Origin: JBLHKS01 sp047620505
GTDB lineage: Bacteria > Verrucomicrobiota > Verrucomicrobiia > Verrucomicrobiales > DEV007
NCBI GenBank assembly: GCA_047620505.1
Contig: JBLHKS010000018.1
Location: 1-57,025, forward strand
DNA length: 57,025 nucleotides
Direction of reading: 5' to 3'
Shown: positions 25,496 to 37,531 of the stretch, piece after piece
How positions within the stretch are numbered: the stretch's first letter is position 1
Layout of the letters: each line of letters starts with the position of its first letter
The notes under the pieces: generated by a model
Seen by the model: the letters and a program-made list of their open reading frames with translations, nothing else
What the model was told of the DNA's origin: nothing
Databases searched by the model: none
Program-made: the position numbers and the translations under genes

Positions 25496-27081
25496 AGTCC
25501 TCGACTCTCTCCTTACTCCTTTGCTTCGCTGTCGCCGGCCCTGCTTTTTCAAAGCCAGATCGCGCCCCTGATCTCACGCTGAAGGCCGAAACCGCCTGGG
25601 AACTTCCCGCTGAAGGCGGACGAACTCTTCACACGTTCGTTATTCCGAGTTCGGCTCTCGAAGGGCCGCGTTTTGTCGAAGCAATTCAGCTGCGGCCCGG
25701 TTCGATCGGCTACATCCGGCATGGCGTGGTTCGGTCCGACACCACCGACGATAGCCGACTTCTCGACGCCGAATCTGCGGTTATCGGGATACCCGGACGA
25801 CCAATCCTTTCCACGCTCAATCGCCCGAATGGGGTTTTCGCGGTCTGGACTCCGGCAGCACCCATTTCTGAGGCTCCAGCCGGAACCGCCTGGAGAATTC
25901 ATCCCTACACCGATCTTGTGGTAACGCTTCACCTCTTCCCTGATGGGCAAACTCACTCTATCCAGCCCGAGATCGATTTGTGGTTCGCGGAGACCGAGCC
26001 GACCCAGCAGCTGCTGAATCTGCGGCTTGCAAAAGAGACCATCGAGCTGTCCCCGGGTGAATCCCGAATGATCGGCGATTCCTGGATCGCCCCGGCTCCA
26101 TTCTGGGTGAACGCGGTTTACTTTGATGCTAACGAAAGGGCTACCAAATTTCGGCTGGAATTCCTCGCGCCTGAAGCGATCGGCGCACGGCTCGCACGGG
26201 CTGACGCGTGGAATCCAGGTTCGGAATCGCATCAATTTCAGCAACTTCCGGAACGGCGACGAATTCCCGCCAGCGCGCGATTCGATCTAAAGGTGTCTTA
26301 CGAAAACACCGCAGCTCAAGGCGAAAACCCGCCGCGCGAGATTCGGCATGGATTCACGGTCGCTGACGAAATCTGCGAAGCACACATTCGGATCATCGCG
26401 CACAATTCGCCGACGGCGATGCGGCTGACCGAATCGATTTCGCTTCATCAGCTCAATCTCGAAATCGAAGCCAACGAGGCTGAGATCGAACGCAATGGCG
26501 GCCGAGTTCGAACCCATTCTCGCTTGGCGCTGCTTTATTCTGACCTTGGAGAGCACGAAGCCGCGATGGACGAGGGACGAAAGGCAGTTGAGTTGGGCCT
26601 CGAAAATCCAGAGGCGCATGCCGCGCTCGCTGGAGCCTACTTGGCCAACGGCTTTACTTTCAGCGCGCAGGAACACGCGGAAAAAGCGATCGAACTCGAT
26701 CAATTTAACGCATCCGGCTGGTTCAATCTTGGTATCGTTTTCCTTGAATACGGATTTCCTGTCAGAGCCCTGAACTGCTTCGAAAACGCCCGACAAGAGG
26801 AGCCCAGGAACCTGCGATTTCTCAACAATCTGAGCAGTCTATTGATTCACGAAAAGCGATACGAAGAGGCTCAAAAACATCTGGAAGTTCTGCTGATGAT
26901 CGAGCCGAGACATGCGAAAGCGACTGCTAACCTCGGCCGAATCCACGAGATGACGGCAGACCCTGAAAAAGCAATCGAGCTTTACCGACGAGCGCTCGAA
27001 ATTGCGCCGGAGATGTCGATTTCAATCGGACCGCGCCTGGAGAAACTAACCGGCGTCCGCCCTCCGGAACTTGCCCCTTGA
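25492..27081 (+). CDS. Exported PHM/DBM-like copper-oxygenase-fold protein with TPR repeats
   Basis: 529 residues, signal peptide of about 20 residues. The N-terminal half (about 30-300) resembles the two-domain copper type II ascorbate-dependent monooxygenase fold: 'HPYTDLVVTLHLFPDGQTHS' corresponds to the 'HYHPxGK' region. The paired His motif usually seen is reduced to 'IRHGVV'. The C-terminal half (about 325-520) has at least five TPR units, for example 'HSRLALLYSDLGEHEAAMDEGRKAV' to 'ALEIAP'. PVC genomes carry many such fusions of unknown function. The start overlaps the preceding stop. Confidence 0.65.
   Translation: MKSSTLSLLLCFAVAGPAFSKPDRAPDLTLKAETAWELPAEGGRTLHTFVIPSSALEGPRFVEAIQLRPGSIGYIRHGVVRSDTTDDSRLLDAESAVIGIPGRPILSTLNRPNGVFAVWTPAAPISEAPAGTAWRIHPYTDLVVTLHLFPDGQTHSIQPEIDLWFAETEPTQQLLNLRLAKETIELSPGESRMIGDSWIAPAPFWVNAVYFDANERATKFRLEFLAPEAIGARLARADAWNPGSESHQFQQLPERRRIPASARFDLKVSYENTAAQGENPPREIRHGFTVADEICEAHIRIIAHNSPTAMRLTESISLHQLNLEIEANEAEIERNGGRVRTHSRLALLYSDLGEHEAAMDEGRKAVELGLENPEAHAALAGAYLANGFTFSAQEHAEKAIELDQFNASGWFNLGIVFLEYGFPVRALNCFENARQEEPRNLRFLNNLSSLLIHEKRYEEAQKHLEVLLMIEPRHAKATANLGRIHEMTADPEKAIELYRRALEIAPEMSISIGPRLEKLTGVRPPELAP
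26005..26016. repeat. Iterated palindrome, perfect copy
   Basis: CAGCAGCTGCTG in the TPR protein gene, encoding Gln-Gln-Leu-Leu. Confidence 0.9.
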
Positions 27082-27085
27082 TTGA

Positions 27086-28147
27086 TCAAGCCGCGTCGGC
27101 TTCGGGTTCGGCCTCAGCAGCTGCTGGCTCTGGAGCCACGATTTCGAGGAAATCGCTCAGAGAATACGCTTTCTCGTCCATCAGACACTTGGCGATCCAA
27201 TCGTAAAAACGCGCGAAATCCGGATTGTCCGTCCGGAAATAGTTAATCTCTTCCCACGACAAACTTGGTCGCTGCTTTGGAAGACAGATCCGGCGAATCT
27301 TGAAAAGATTTTCGAGAGCTCCGAATTCGTGCTCAGTCAAATTTACGATCGAAGCCGGCTCCGGCAGATCGTCGATCACGTCCTGCGTCAGCCCGAAACT
27401 CACGACGCCAACGCCAAATTCGCCCGCCAGTTTGCGGACATCGGCCACCAACTGCTCGTCGTCGAGCGTAGCCGCGATCGCCAATTCAGCCTGATTGGCC
27501 CAAAGTCCGGCGCTGAGAGTTTTGAAAACATCTTCGCGGATGCTGTCGTAATGCGTGTCGAGTTTCAGCCTGACTCCAGACAAAACAAACGGCGCACCGC
27601 CCATTCGCCGCCTGACCTCGACGCTTTCGGGATCAAGCCGGATTCCCTGTTCGTCCGGTTCGCCGACAAGCCACTGAATCAAAGCGACATCCGGATATTT
27701 CCAGACATTCTGGGAAGGCTGAGTTTGCGAAAACGAGCGCTCAAAAGCGTAAGGAAATTTAGCGTCCAGCTCGCTGTGCCGGTTGAAAATCGCGCGAAAT
27801 TTGTTAGCACGCGCGATTACGATATCGACTTGGTCGGTCGCGCCCGGATCACCAAAAAGTGAGCCTTCACGCGATGGGATCAGGTTTCGCGCGCTTTCAA
27901 GCGAATGCAGAGTCGTCGACCTGAAATAGTAACCCTGGCCCTGCTCAACCTTCGCGATCGGCGAGGACGGATCACACGACATGATCGAGAAGTGATATCG
28001 AAGCGTCGCGTCGCTGTAATTTTGATTGAGCCGATACTTGACCCCTTGAATCAATTCCGTCCCCTTGATTGCTTCCGAAGGTTTCTTCGGAAGGATCTCG
28101 GGCAGAATTTTCTTAAGCTGATCTCTGAGATTTGGTCCTGCGGCCAC
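27086..28147 (-). CDS. HrgA-like (COG2958-type) protein
   Basis: 353 residues, GTG start at 28147. The N-terminal ~90 residues look like a winged helix ('IKGTELIQGVKYRLNQNYSDATLRYHFSIM'). The central part matches what I remember of HrgA-like proteins: 'WKYPDVALIQW' for 'xxPDxVG', 'GVRLKLDTHYDSIREDVFKTLSAGLWANQAELAI' for the 'FELK...FFQAVSNSSWANxGYL' block, then 'LAGEFGVGVVSFGL'. That block looks like a PD-(D/E)XK nuclease core, but the Glu of ExK is Arg here. HrgA genes occur with restriction systems in Helicobacter. No methyltransferase or nuclease gene is nearby. The tail is Ala/Glu-rich. Confidence 0.5.
   Translation of the reverse strand: MAAGPNLRDQLKKILPEILPKKPSEAIKGTELIQGVKYRLNQNYSDATLRYHFSIMSCDPSSPIAKVEQGQGYYFRSTTLHSLESARNLIPSREGSLFGDPGATDQVDIVIARANKFRAIFNRHSELDAKFPYAFERSFSQTQPSQNVWKYPDVALIQWLVGEPDEQGIRLDPESVEVRRRMGGAPFVLSGVRLKLDTHYDSIREDVFKTLSAGLWANQAELAIAATLDDEQLVADVRKLAGEFGVGVVSFGLTQDVIDDLPEPASIVNLTEHEFGALENLFKIRRICLPKQRPSLSWEEINYFRTDNPDFARFYDWIAKCLMDEKAYSLSDFLEIVAPEPAAAEAEPEADAA
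27115..27126. repeat. Iterated palindrome, perfect copy
   Basis: CAGCAGCTGCTG close to the 3' end of the HrgA-like gene, in its Ala-rich tail (Pro-Ala-Ala-Ala-Glu). Confidence 0.9.
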
Positions 28148-28280
28148 CTGTTGATTTGAGGATATGTCAGGGCCCTGGTCAAGGCGTGTTTGTCTCGAAA
28201 ATTTTATAATTGTCAGGATCCGACAAACTTGTTGGCACCAAGATTTGAGCCGGAAACCAAACCGAAGCGCGAGTGGGCCT

Positions 28281-29717
28281 TCAGCCTAACAGATCATTTA
28301 TCACATGACCGTGAACGTCGGTCAGTCGCCTGTCGATCGAGTTGTGCCGCACGCTCAAGCGTTTGTGATCGATTCCTAACAAGTGGAGAATCGTCGCGTG
28401 GATATCGTAAACCTCGGTCGGATTGTCGCGGTCCAACGGTTTGAATCCCCACTGATCACTTTCGCCCGCGGTGACGCCTCCTTTGATTCCACCGCCGCAC
28501 AACCAGTTGGTAAACACAAACGGATTGTGATCGCGCCCTGTCCCTCGCTGGGCGCACGGCATGCGACCAAATTCGGTTGTCCAGAGGACGATCGTGTCGT
28601 CGAGCATCCCACGCTGCTTCAAATCCGTCAGCAAACCAGCCGCGCCGACGGCCATTCCGTGCGCCAGCGGCCCGTGATCTCGAACGATGTCTTCATGCGA
28701 ATCCCAGTTTCGGCGAGGGAAGCCATTTTCGTTCCCGCTGAAAATCTGGACAAACCGGACACCGCGTTCCAGAAGTCGGCGCGCGACCAGGCATTTTCGG
28801 CCGAAAAACTCAGCCTCTGCCTTCGGGTTGATCGTTGAATCGTCCACTCCGGCCCCTTCAGAAGCTAAGCCGTAGAGATCCTGGATGTAGCCGGGTTCCT
28901 TGGAAACATCGAGCGCTTCCGTGGCACTCAACTGCATTTGCGCAGCAAGCTCATAACTCCTGATCCGTGCCTGAAGTCGGCTGTCGCCAGGGCGGGTTTC
29001 AGCGTGTTTTAAGTTCAGCGCCTTCAGCAGCTGCTGAGCATCCTTATCGGCCTCGGGCGTGATGAACTTGCTCGTTTCTGGCGGAAACAAATCGTTAATC
29101 GGCGTTTTTGAACCGGGACGAATCACAGTCCCTTGATGGTCGGCCGGAAGAAACATCGAAGACCAGTTTTTCACACCATTCGAAGCAAAACCGCGATGGT
29201 CTGGCAAAACCACAAAGCTCGGCAAATTGTCATTTTCCGATCCAAGTCCGTAGCTCACCCAGGATCCCGCACTGGGGAATCCCGGACGGCCAAATCCGGT
29301 CGTCTGAAGCAGCGTTCCTTGACTGTGGACGCCTGTCTGACCAACGAGGTTATGAACAAAGGCCATGTCGTCGACGTGCGCGCCCAAAGGCGATACGATT
29401 TCGCTGATCGGCTTACCGCAATCGCCATACGGCTTGAAATCCCAATATGCTTTTGCGCTTGCGCCTGGTGAACTCTGAAACAGCTCAACGCTTTCACCCG
29501 GATCCCACTGTTTGCCGTGCTCCTTCTCAAGCTGCGGTTTGTAATCAAAAAGATCCACATGACTCGCTGCACCGGCCATAAAAAGCTGAACGACGCGTTT
29601 TGCGCGAGCGGGATGATGAGGGGCGTGAATCACGCCCTCTGACGCGAAGAGATCAGTCAAGGCCAGCCCACCAAAGGTGGCACCGAGGTTTCCGAGAAGT
29701 TTTCTGCGTTCTATCAT
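28281..29717 (-). CDS. DUF1501 protein with Tat-like leader
   Basis: 478 residues. The start 'ERRKLLGNLGATFGGLAL' is a Tat-type signal. The body is the alkaline-phosphatase/sulfatase-like DUF1501 fold: 'VVQLFMAGAASHVDLFDYKP', 'GRPGFPSAGSWVSYGLG', 'VRFVQIFSGNENGFPRRNWDSHEDIV', 'VLWTTEFGRMPCAQ' and 'GRDHNP'. DUF1501 proteins are normally encoded beside DUF1549/1553 cytochrome proteins; here the neighbour is a sulfatase, overlapping by four bases (ATGA), while the DUF1549/1553 gene is 3.6 kb away. Activity is unproven for the family. Confidence 0.93.
   Translation of the reverse strand: MIERRKLLGNLGATFGGLALTDLFASEGVIHAPHHPARAKRVVQLFMAGAASHVDLFDYKPQLEKEHGKQWDPGESVELFQSSPGASAKAYWDFKPYGDCGKPISEIVSPLGAHVDDMAFVHNLVGQTGVHSQGTLLQTTGFGRPGFPSAGSWVSYGLGSENDNLPSFVVLPDHRGFASNGVKNWSSMFLPADHQGTVIRPGSKTPINDLFPPETSKFITPEADKDAQQLLKALNLKHAETRPGDSRLQARIRSYELAAQMQLSATEALDVSKEPGYIQDLYGLASEGAGVDDSTINPKAEAEFFGRKCLVARRLLERGVRFVQIFSGNENGFPRRNWDSHEDIVRDHGPLAHGMAVGAAGLLTDLKQRGMLDDTIVLWTTEFGRMPCAQRGTGRDHNPFVFTNWLCGGGIKGGVTAGESDQWGFKPLDRDNPTEVYDIHATILHLLGIDHKRLSVRHNSIDRRLTDVHGHVINDLLG
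29025..29036. repeat. Iterated palindrome, perfect copy
   Basis: CAGCAGCTGCTG with T and A flanks in the DUF1501 gene; Gln-Gln-Leu-Leu on the minus strand. Confidence 0.9.
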
Positions 29718-31180
29718 AATCCAAATTCGGTAAACAGTTGCCGATGTAACTCGTCGATCAAATCCACGTCCACCTTTCCTTCAATATTCCGCGTTTCGTC
29801 AGGATCTTTCGAATGATCATAAAGTTCGCGTCCGATGACTTTTCCCGAAGGATCGAACCAAGCTACATATCGATACCGGTCTGTCCTGAGCGCGCGGCCG
29901 TGCATTTTGCCGTTGTAGCGTTCGTATTGGCTCAGCGCGACGCCGCCATCGAGGCTCGGATCCGCCAGAATCGGCGCAAGGCTTTCGCCTTCCAGATGTG
30001 ACGGCTGGTCGAGCCCGGCAACGTCACACAACGTCGGGTAGAGATCGACCAATTCGGCCAACGCGCGTGTTCGCGAGCCTCCGTGACCGGGCTGGGCAAT
30101 CAGAAGCGGAACGCGCGTCGCGATTTCGTAGTTCGTCATTTTTCCCCATGCGCACATCTCGCCGAGATGCCAGCCGTGATCGCTCCAAAGCACGATCGTC
30201 GTGTCGTCGCCAACCGCCTCGAGCAACCGTCCGATCTGAGCGTCGACATAGCTGACGCAGGCGGCGTAGGCGTGGACCAGATCGATCTGGCGCTGCTCCG
30301 GAATCTCCCCTTGGTAAGCCACATCGAGGTAACTCCGCATCTCGTACCCGTTCCAATCGATCGCCTCTTCGCGGCTTGGCGGATTCGGCATCGTCAAGCC
30401 AACTCGCTTCGCCCCACCTCCGTAGCCGTCTGAATTGAACCACGCATAAAGCGGCGATTTCTCAGGCGGGTTCGGCTGCGTGGTCAGCCATGATTTATCC
30501 GGCTCGTAAAGATCGAAATAGCGCTTGGGAGCGACGAACGGCAAGTGCGGACGGCGGTAGCCGACAGCGAGGAAAAACGGCGCGTCTTCTGGCAACTGCT
30601 GAAGCGTTTCGACAACATCGTTGGTCATGCGACCGGCGAAAAGATGATCGTCCGCGACGTTCGGACTCTGGATCACCGGGCAAGCCCAACGCTCGGCAAT
30701 AATCGTCGGGCCTGTCGGATTGTCATGATCCATGATCTCCCACATTTCGCGATCCCGACCGGGCGAAGACGGCACCGACCAGTCATCCGGATTATCCCAG
30801 CCGTCGTGGTAGATTTTTCCGAAACTCTGAGAGTGATAGCCGTGATCTTTGAACCAGCGCGCCATCGATTTCGCATCTCGACGACGCTCGCGAAACGCCC
30901 TCACATCTCGCTCGTTATTGCTGAAAACTCCGATCGAATCCGGTCGCAAACCGGTCATGAGCGAGAGCCGCGAGGTACCGCATTTCGCGTACTGACAGTA
31001 GGCGCGTTCGAACAGCACGCTGCGTTTCGCGAGTTTGTCGATATTCGGCGTTAGCACGCGATCGTCACCGTAGCAGCCGAGCATCAGCCGCAAATCGTCC
31101 ACCGCGATCATGAGAATGTTGGGGCGATCCTCCGCCAAGGCGATGGATTGAGCGAAAAGGAAAACAAGAAGAACTCGCAT
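29714..31180 (-). CDS. Iduronate-2-sulfatase-like exported sulfatase
   Basis: 488 residues from ATG 31180 ('MRVLLVFLFAQSIALA' signal peptide); an in-frame GTG at 31201 would add seven residues. 'NILMIAVDDLRLMLGCYGD' provides the metal-binding Asp pair and 'IVLWSDHGWHLGE' the second pair, both in the iduronate-2-sulfatase style. 'GYHSQSFGKIYHDG' supplies the active-site Lys/His. The maturation segment reads 'CGTSRLSLMTG' (Cys67): the usual Pro at +2 is Thr, so it departs from CxPxR. It is coupled to the DUF1501 gene by a four-base overlap. Confidence 0.92.
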   Translation of the reverse strand: MRVLLVFLFAQSIALAEDRPNILMIAVDDLRLMLGCYGDDRVLTPNIDKLAKRSVLFERAYCQYAKCGTSRLSLMTGLRPDSIGVFSNNERDVRAFRERRRDAKSMARWFKDHGYHSQSFGKIYHDGWDNPDDWSVPSSPGRDREMWEIMDHDNPTGPTIIAERWACPVIQSPNVADDHLFAGRMTNDVVETLQQLPEDAPFFLAVGYRRPHLPFVAPKRYFDLYEPDKSWLTTQPNPPEKSPLYAWFNSDGYGGGAKRVGLTMPNPPSREEAIDWNGYEMRSYLDVAYQGEIPEQRQIDLVHAYAACVSYVDAQIGRLLEAVGDDTTIVLWSDHGWHLGEMCAWGKMTNYEIATRVPLLIAQPGHGGSRTRALAELVDLYPTLCDVAGLDQPSHLEGESLAPILADPSLDGGVALSQYERYNGKMHGRALRTDRYRYVAWFDPSGKVIGRELYDHSKDPDETRNIEGKVDVDLIDELHRQLFTEFGL

Positions 31181-31266
31181 TAATCTAAAATATTTTGTCA
31201 CTCCCGGGTCTGTTCTGAGCGATCCATTTTACACGAATGAGAGAGATTTCACGAAGAACAACGATT

Positions 31267-31278
31267 CAGCAGCTGCTG
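31267..31278. repeat. Iterated palindrome, perfect copy, intergenic
   Basis: CAGCAGCTGCTG in the 225-base divergent region between the sulfatase and toroid genes. Confidence 0.9.
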
Positions 31279-31405
31279 GGAATTGCGTTTGCAATGGTAA
31301 GTTCGCCCCGCGGACGTTGAGCCAAGCCCAACCACGATGTGAATTCCGGCGACATGATCGTGAATTTTGTTGTCGATCGGTGAGGCACTGAGGCAGGGTT
31401 GCCGG

Positions 31406-33151
31406 ATGAAAACCGTATCCTTCGCCCTGACTTTGTTCATCGCTGGACTCGCGGCGCTGAGAGCGGACGGCGAAGCCGAAGTCGTCGCCTACCTCGAGAG
31501 TTGTCGCAAACCGAACGGCGCGTTTGGTCCGATCGATCAGGCCTACACCGATGCGGCTTGGAACTTCCCGGCGGTGGCGGCTTTGCATGCGTTAGGCCGC
31601 GAAATCAAGCAGCCGGAATCGATTCTGGCGAACGGCCTTGGTTATCCGAAAGGCCACGTCGGGCACGGCCACTGGCGCTTTTTTCATCAGCATCAAATCC
31701 GGCATCTGCTGGCCGCGCCGATGAAGACCAAACACAGCAAAATTCGCGTCGTTCATCAGGGTTTCGAGGTTCGCTACTACGGAAGTCCGTTCGGAACTGG
31801 CGGAGAGACCTTTTTCAACGCGGGCGGCGAGCCACATCCAGATCCGCGCGACGTCGACGCGGAAGAGCTGGGTTTCTACAATTTTAGCTCGCTATACTAT
31901 CTTCTGGCGGGCTTGGGGGCGTCCGGGCGCGAGGCATCGAATCGGGACGAGCTCGTTGATTATATTTTCGCGCGCGAGGCCCCCGATGGAGGGTTCGTGG
32001 ACGTTCGCGTTGAAGGTCGAAAAGCGACGAATCCCGAGCTGAGTCTACCTTCAATATTCTTCGCGATTGCGATTCTTGACCTTCTCGGGGAGCCGATTCC
32101 TAACCCGAGAAAATGCGCAAATTATCTTCGACGCGAGCTGGCGAAGTCGAATGATATCTACGAAATCCACATCGCGCTGCGGGCCCTTGAGATTCTTGGA
32201 GAAGAGGCTGATTCGCGCTCGGAGATCGCGAAGACGATTCGTTTGATGCGCAACGCCGACGGAGGATTCGGTGATCGAGCCGGCTGGCGGTCGAGGCTCT
32301 ACAGCACTTTTTGGGCCGTCGATTCGCTGCGGATTCTCAAAGCCGAAATCGGTCCAGTGCCCACCGATGATCAGACTATGGAGCCGATTGAAGAAGACCA
32401 GTTCCAGATTTTTCAGGCGTTGATGAAAACACCCGCAATCTCTCCTAACGAGTTTGCTGGGCTGCACGAACGCGGTCTGAATCTGCTCGGCCTGAAATCT
32501 GAAAACGCCGCCCTCGTGACCGAGCTGCGCGCTGCGATTTCGGACCAGCAGCTGCCGATGGACATCGTGCTCTGCCCGGAGTTTTATCCGCACCGGGCGC
32601 CGCGACCTGGAGGCCTCGTTCTGCACCACGTTTTGAATGCGACGATCGATCCGGGCGCGGACTTTGAATCGCGGTTAGCGAGGTTAAACGAGAACGGCAC
32701 GGCGGAGATGGATCTCTGGAATGATTACGATAAACGAGTCATTTGGAACTGCGCATCGAGCGGGCTTGCCTACCCAGAGCAGGACTTCGAAATGGACCTC
32801 GCATTTGATGCTTACGATCGGAGCTACAACGCTTTTCTCGCCGGCTTCAATTGGGCTCCTTCGGACTTTGTCAGGGTCTTTCCGTGGCGTGAACGTTTTG
32901 TCGGTCGGTTCGCGGCGATCGCGGATGCCGACGCGCACGGCGACCTTGAAAAGTGGTCGGAACATCTGGATTTCACGCGGAATCTGTATCTTGCGGAAGA
33001 TTCGAGTTACACCAGCTTTCTCGACGCCGCTCGCAACGGTCGGCTGGTGTGCGTGATCGCCCCTCGCGACGGTGAAGCGGCTGCGTTTTACGGTTCAGAG
33101 CCAGCCGTTGAGTTCGTAAAAGCGCGAATCGACGAGTGGCGCTGGTGGTAG
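31406..33151 (+). CDS. Exported alpha/alpha-toroid protein with PHP-like C-terminus
   Basis: 581 residues from ATG 31406, chosen because AGGCAGGG precedes it and the signal peptide 'MKTVSFALTLFIAGLAALRADG' then begins correctly. Residues about 25-330 carry prenyltransferase/squalene-oxidase-type repeats ('YLESCRKPNGAFGPID', 'YIFAREAPDGGFVDV', 'LMRNADGGFGDRAG'). The C-terminal ~190 residues contain 'ADADAHGDLEKW' and 'EDSSYTSFLDAARNGRLV', which resemble the end of a PHP phosphoesterase domain ('SDxH...EALRxGR'). No lipid-cyclase motif is visible. The PHP part is tentative. Confidence 0.7.
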   Translation: MKTVSFALTLFIAGLAALRADGEAEVVAYLESCRKPNGAFGPIDQAYTDAAWNFPAVAALHALGREIKQPESILANGLGYPKGHVGHGHWRFFHQHQIRHLLAAPMKTKHSKIRVVHQGFEVRYYGSPFGTGGETFFNAGGEPHPDPRDVDAEELGFYNFSSLYYLLAGLGASGREASNRDELVDYIFAREAPDGGFVDVRVEGRKATNPELSLPSIFFAIAILDLLGEPIPNPRKCANYLRRELAKSNDIYEIHIALRALEILGEEADSRSEIAKTIRLMRNADGGFGDRAGWRSRLYSTFWAVDSLRILKAEIGPVPTDDQTMEPIEEDQFQIFQALMKTPAISPNEFAGLHERGLNLLGLKSENAALVTELRAAISDQQLPMDIVLCPEFYPHRAPRPGGLVLHHVLNATIDPGADFESRLARLNENGTAEMDLWNDYDKRVIWNCASSGLAYPEQDFEMDLAFDAYDRSYNAFLAGFNWAPSDFVRVFPWRERFVGRFAAIADADAHGDLEKWSEHLDFTRNLYLAEDSSYTSFLDAARNGRLVCVIAPRDGEAAAFYGSEPAVEFVKARIDEWRWW

Positions 33152-33160
33152 AAAAACTCC

Positions 33161-33305
33161 TGTCATCCCGAGCTTGCCGAGGGACCTCAAGCACGCCTTT
33201 GGCCCAAATTGTTCATGGCCATCCGCATTCCCAGACGACTGAAACGCTTCAGCTGGTTTCTGCCAAAGGAGATCCGCGAGGTCCCTCGGCAGGCTCGGGA
33301 TGACA
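33161..33305. repeat. 145-base inverted-repeat element
   Basis: Arms of 28 bases (33161-33188, TGTCATCCCGAGC... and 33278-33305, ending ...CTCGGGATGACA) pair at 27 of 28 positions around an 89-base interior. Inside, CCTTTGGC and GCCAAAGG (33196-33203, 33262-33269) form a second stem. It lies between two convergent genes. The arms resemble dispersed 'GTCATCCCGAG...GGGACCTC' repeats I recall from several bacterial phyla, so it may be a non-autonomous repeat that also ends transcription. Confidence 0.8.
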
Positions 33306-33330
33306 GAGAATTCCTTAGCCGATCGACGAC

Positions 33331-36225
<2,895 letters not shown>

Positions 36226-36279
36226 TCCGACAAGTCTCCGAACCAGATGGAGATCTTCAACCCGAAATTCCACCAAACT

Positions 36280-37473
36280 CTATTCGATGGCTGCCCGCAA
36301 GTGGGCCTGGAGTTGGGCGACATCTTCGGCAGAGGCGAAGCCAACAATTTTGGCGGTCTCGGCGTTCTTGTAGGTCGCGGTGAGGCGATAGCGAGCGACA
36401 TTGTTGACATGTCCGGTTCGCTTGATGTGGAGATCCTCAATGTCGGAGATTTCGGCGGAACGCCGCGTGGAAAAAACCAGCCAACGTCGTTCGATGATAA
36501 GCCGGGAATCGCGAATGGAAATGGTGAGCCGATATCCCAGCATAAAAATACCTAAAAGGACGATGACCAATCCACTGCCGCCGAAAACCATGGCGAACAA
36601 AACCGGAGGATTCCCGCCCGATGATGAGGCGCCGGAGAAGAAATTGCGCACGGCCGGGACGAGATCGAGAAGGAAATCCCGGGAAGATTCCAACATCATG
36701 AGACCGGCGATCAGGAAGATGCTGCCGAAGATTATGATAGAGAGAGCTCCGAAGAATGTGGAGCGGATCCGGGCCTCCCAGCCATGAAATGTCTGCCTGA
36801 ATCGGAGATTTTTCGAGCGGTAGTTTGGTTCGAGAACGGCTCCATCAAGGGCAGCGAAACTTTCCTGTTCGACTGCGTCTCGGACACTAGTGACCTTTTT
36901 GGCTTCCAGGCCAAGCGCGGCTTTTACTTCGCGCTCCAACCAGAGTAATTCGTCTTCCACGAGTGAGCCGCCCACACCGATTTTTTGTTGCCCATCTACG
37001 AAATTCAGTTTGTAAGCGGGGACATCATTGTTTTGATGGCTTTCTTCAAAACTGAGTTCGAGATGCAGGCGGCGGAATTCCTTTTGCTGGAAAGCTTTTC
37101 CGAACAGCCGGCGCCGAACCGCTACATTCTGGGAGGTGATGTTGATTCTGGTGATTCCTAACCAGAGTAATAGACCGATGAGGAAAGTCGACACTCCAAT
37201 TAAAATAAAGGGGCTGAGGAAGAGAAGGGCGAAAATTTGGGGGAAGTCTCCCTCGATTGAATCTCCATCCCCAAAGAGAATCGCGAAGAACAAGAAGATA
37301 GGGATTCCGCCAAACATCGCCCCAAAGAGGATGAAAAATCCGGGACGGCCTTGTCCCTTGACGGTGAAGTTGAATTCGCCTGGGGAGCTTTCCTCACGAA
37401 GTAGCCGGTTCCCTTGTCTTGGAGTGAGAGGGGCCTGGTCTCGGGCGCGTGATCTCAGAAGCTTGCCAAACAT
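36280..37473 (-). CDS. Membrane protein with two PH-like modules
   Basis: 397 residues, not assigned to a named family. The same module occurs twice: a pair of membrane helices followed by a beta-rich domain of about 80 residues. First copy: helices about 47-68 and 80-108, then 'ITRINITSQNVAVRRRLFGKAFQQ' to 'WLEREVKAAL'. Second copy: helices about 238-260 and 290-312, then 'YRLTISIRDSRLIIERRWLVFSTRR' to 'LQAHLRAAIE'. The strand-rich unit followed by a closing helix resembles bacterial PH-like domains fused to membrane helices. It lies 54 bases upstream of the DUF1549/1553 gene and may be the first gene of that transcript. Confidence 0.7.
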   Translation of the reverse strand: MFGKLLRSRARDQAPLTPRQGNRLLREESSPGEFNFTVKGQGRPGFFILFGAMFGGIPIFLFFAILFGDGDSIEGDFPQIFALLFLSPFILIGVSTFLIGLLLWLGITRINITSQNVAVRRRLFGKAFQQKEFRRLHLELSFEESHQNNDVPAYKLNFVDGQQKIGVGGSLVEDELLWLEREVKAALGLEAKKVTSVRDAVEQESFAALDGAVLEPNYRSKNLRFRQTFHGWEARIRSTFFGALSIIIFGSIFLIAGLMMLESSRDFLLDLVPAVRNFFSGASSSGGNPPVLFAMVFGGSGLVIVLLGIFMLGYRLTISIRDSRLIIERRWLVFSTRRSAEISDIEDLHIKRTGHVNNVARYRLTATYKNAETAKIVGFASAEDVAQLQAHLRAAIE

Positions 37474-37531
37474 AGCGGAATTGAATCATCCCTACGGCTG
37501 AGCGCCAGGCAAGAGATTCAAGGCTTTGGAC

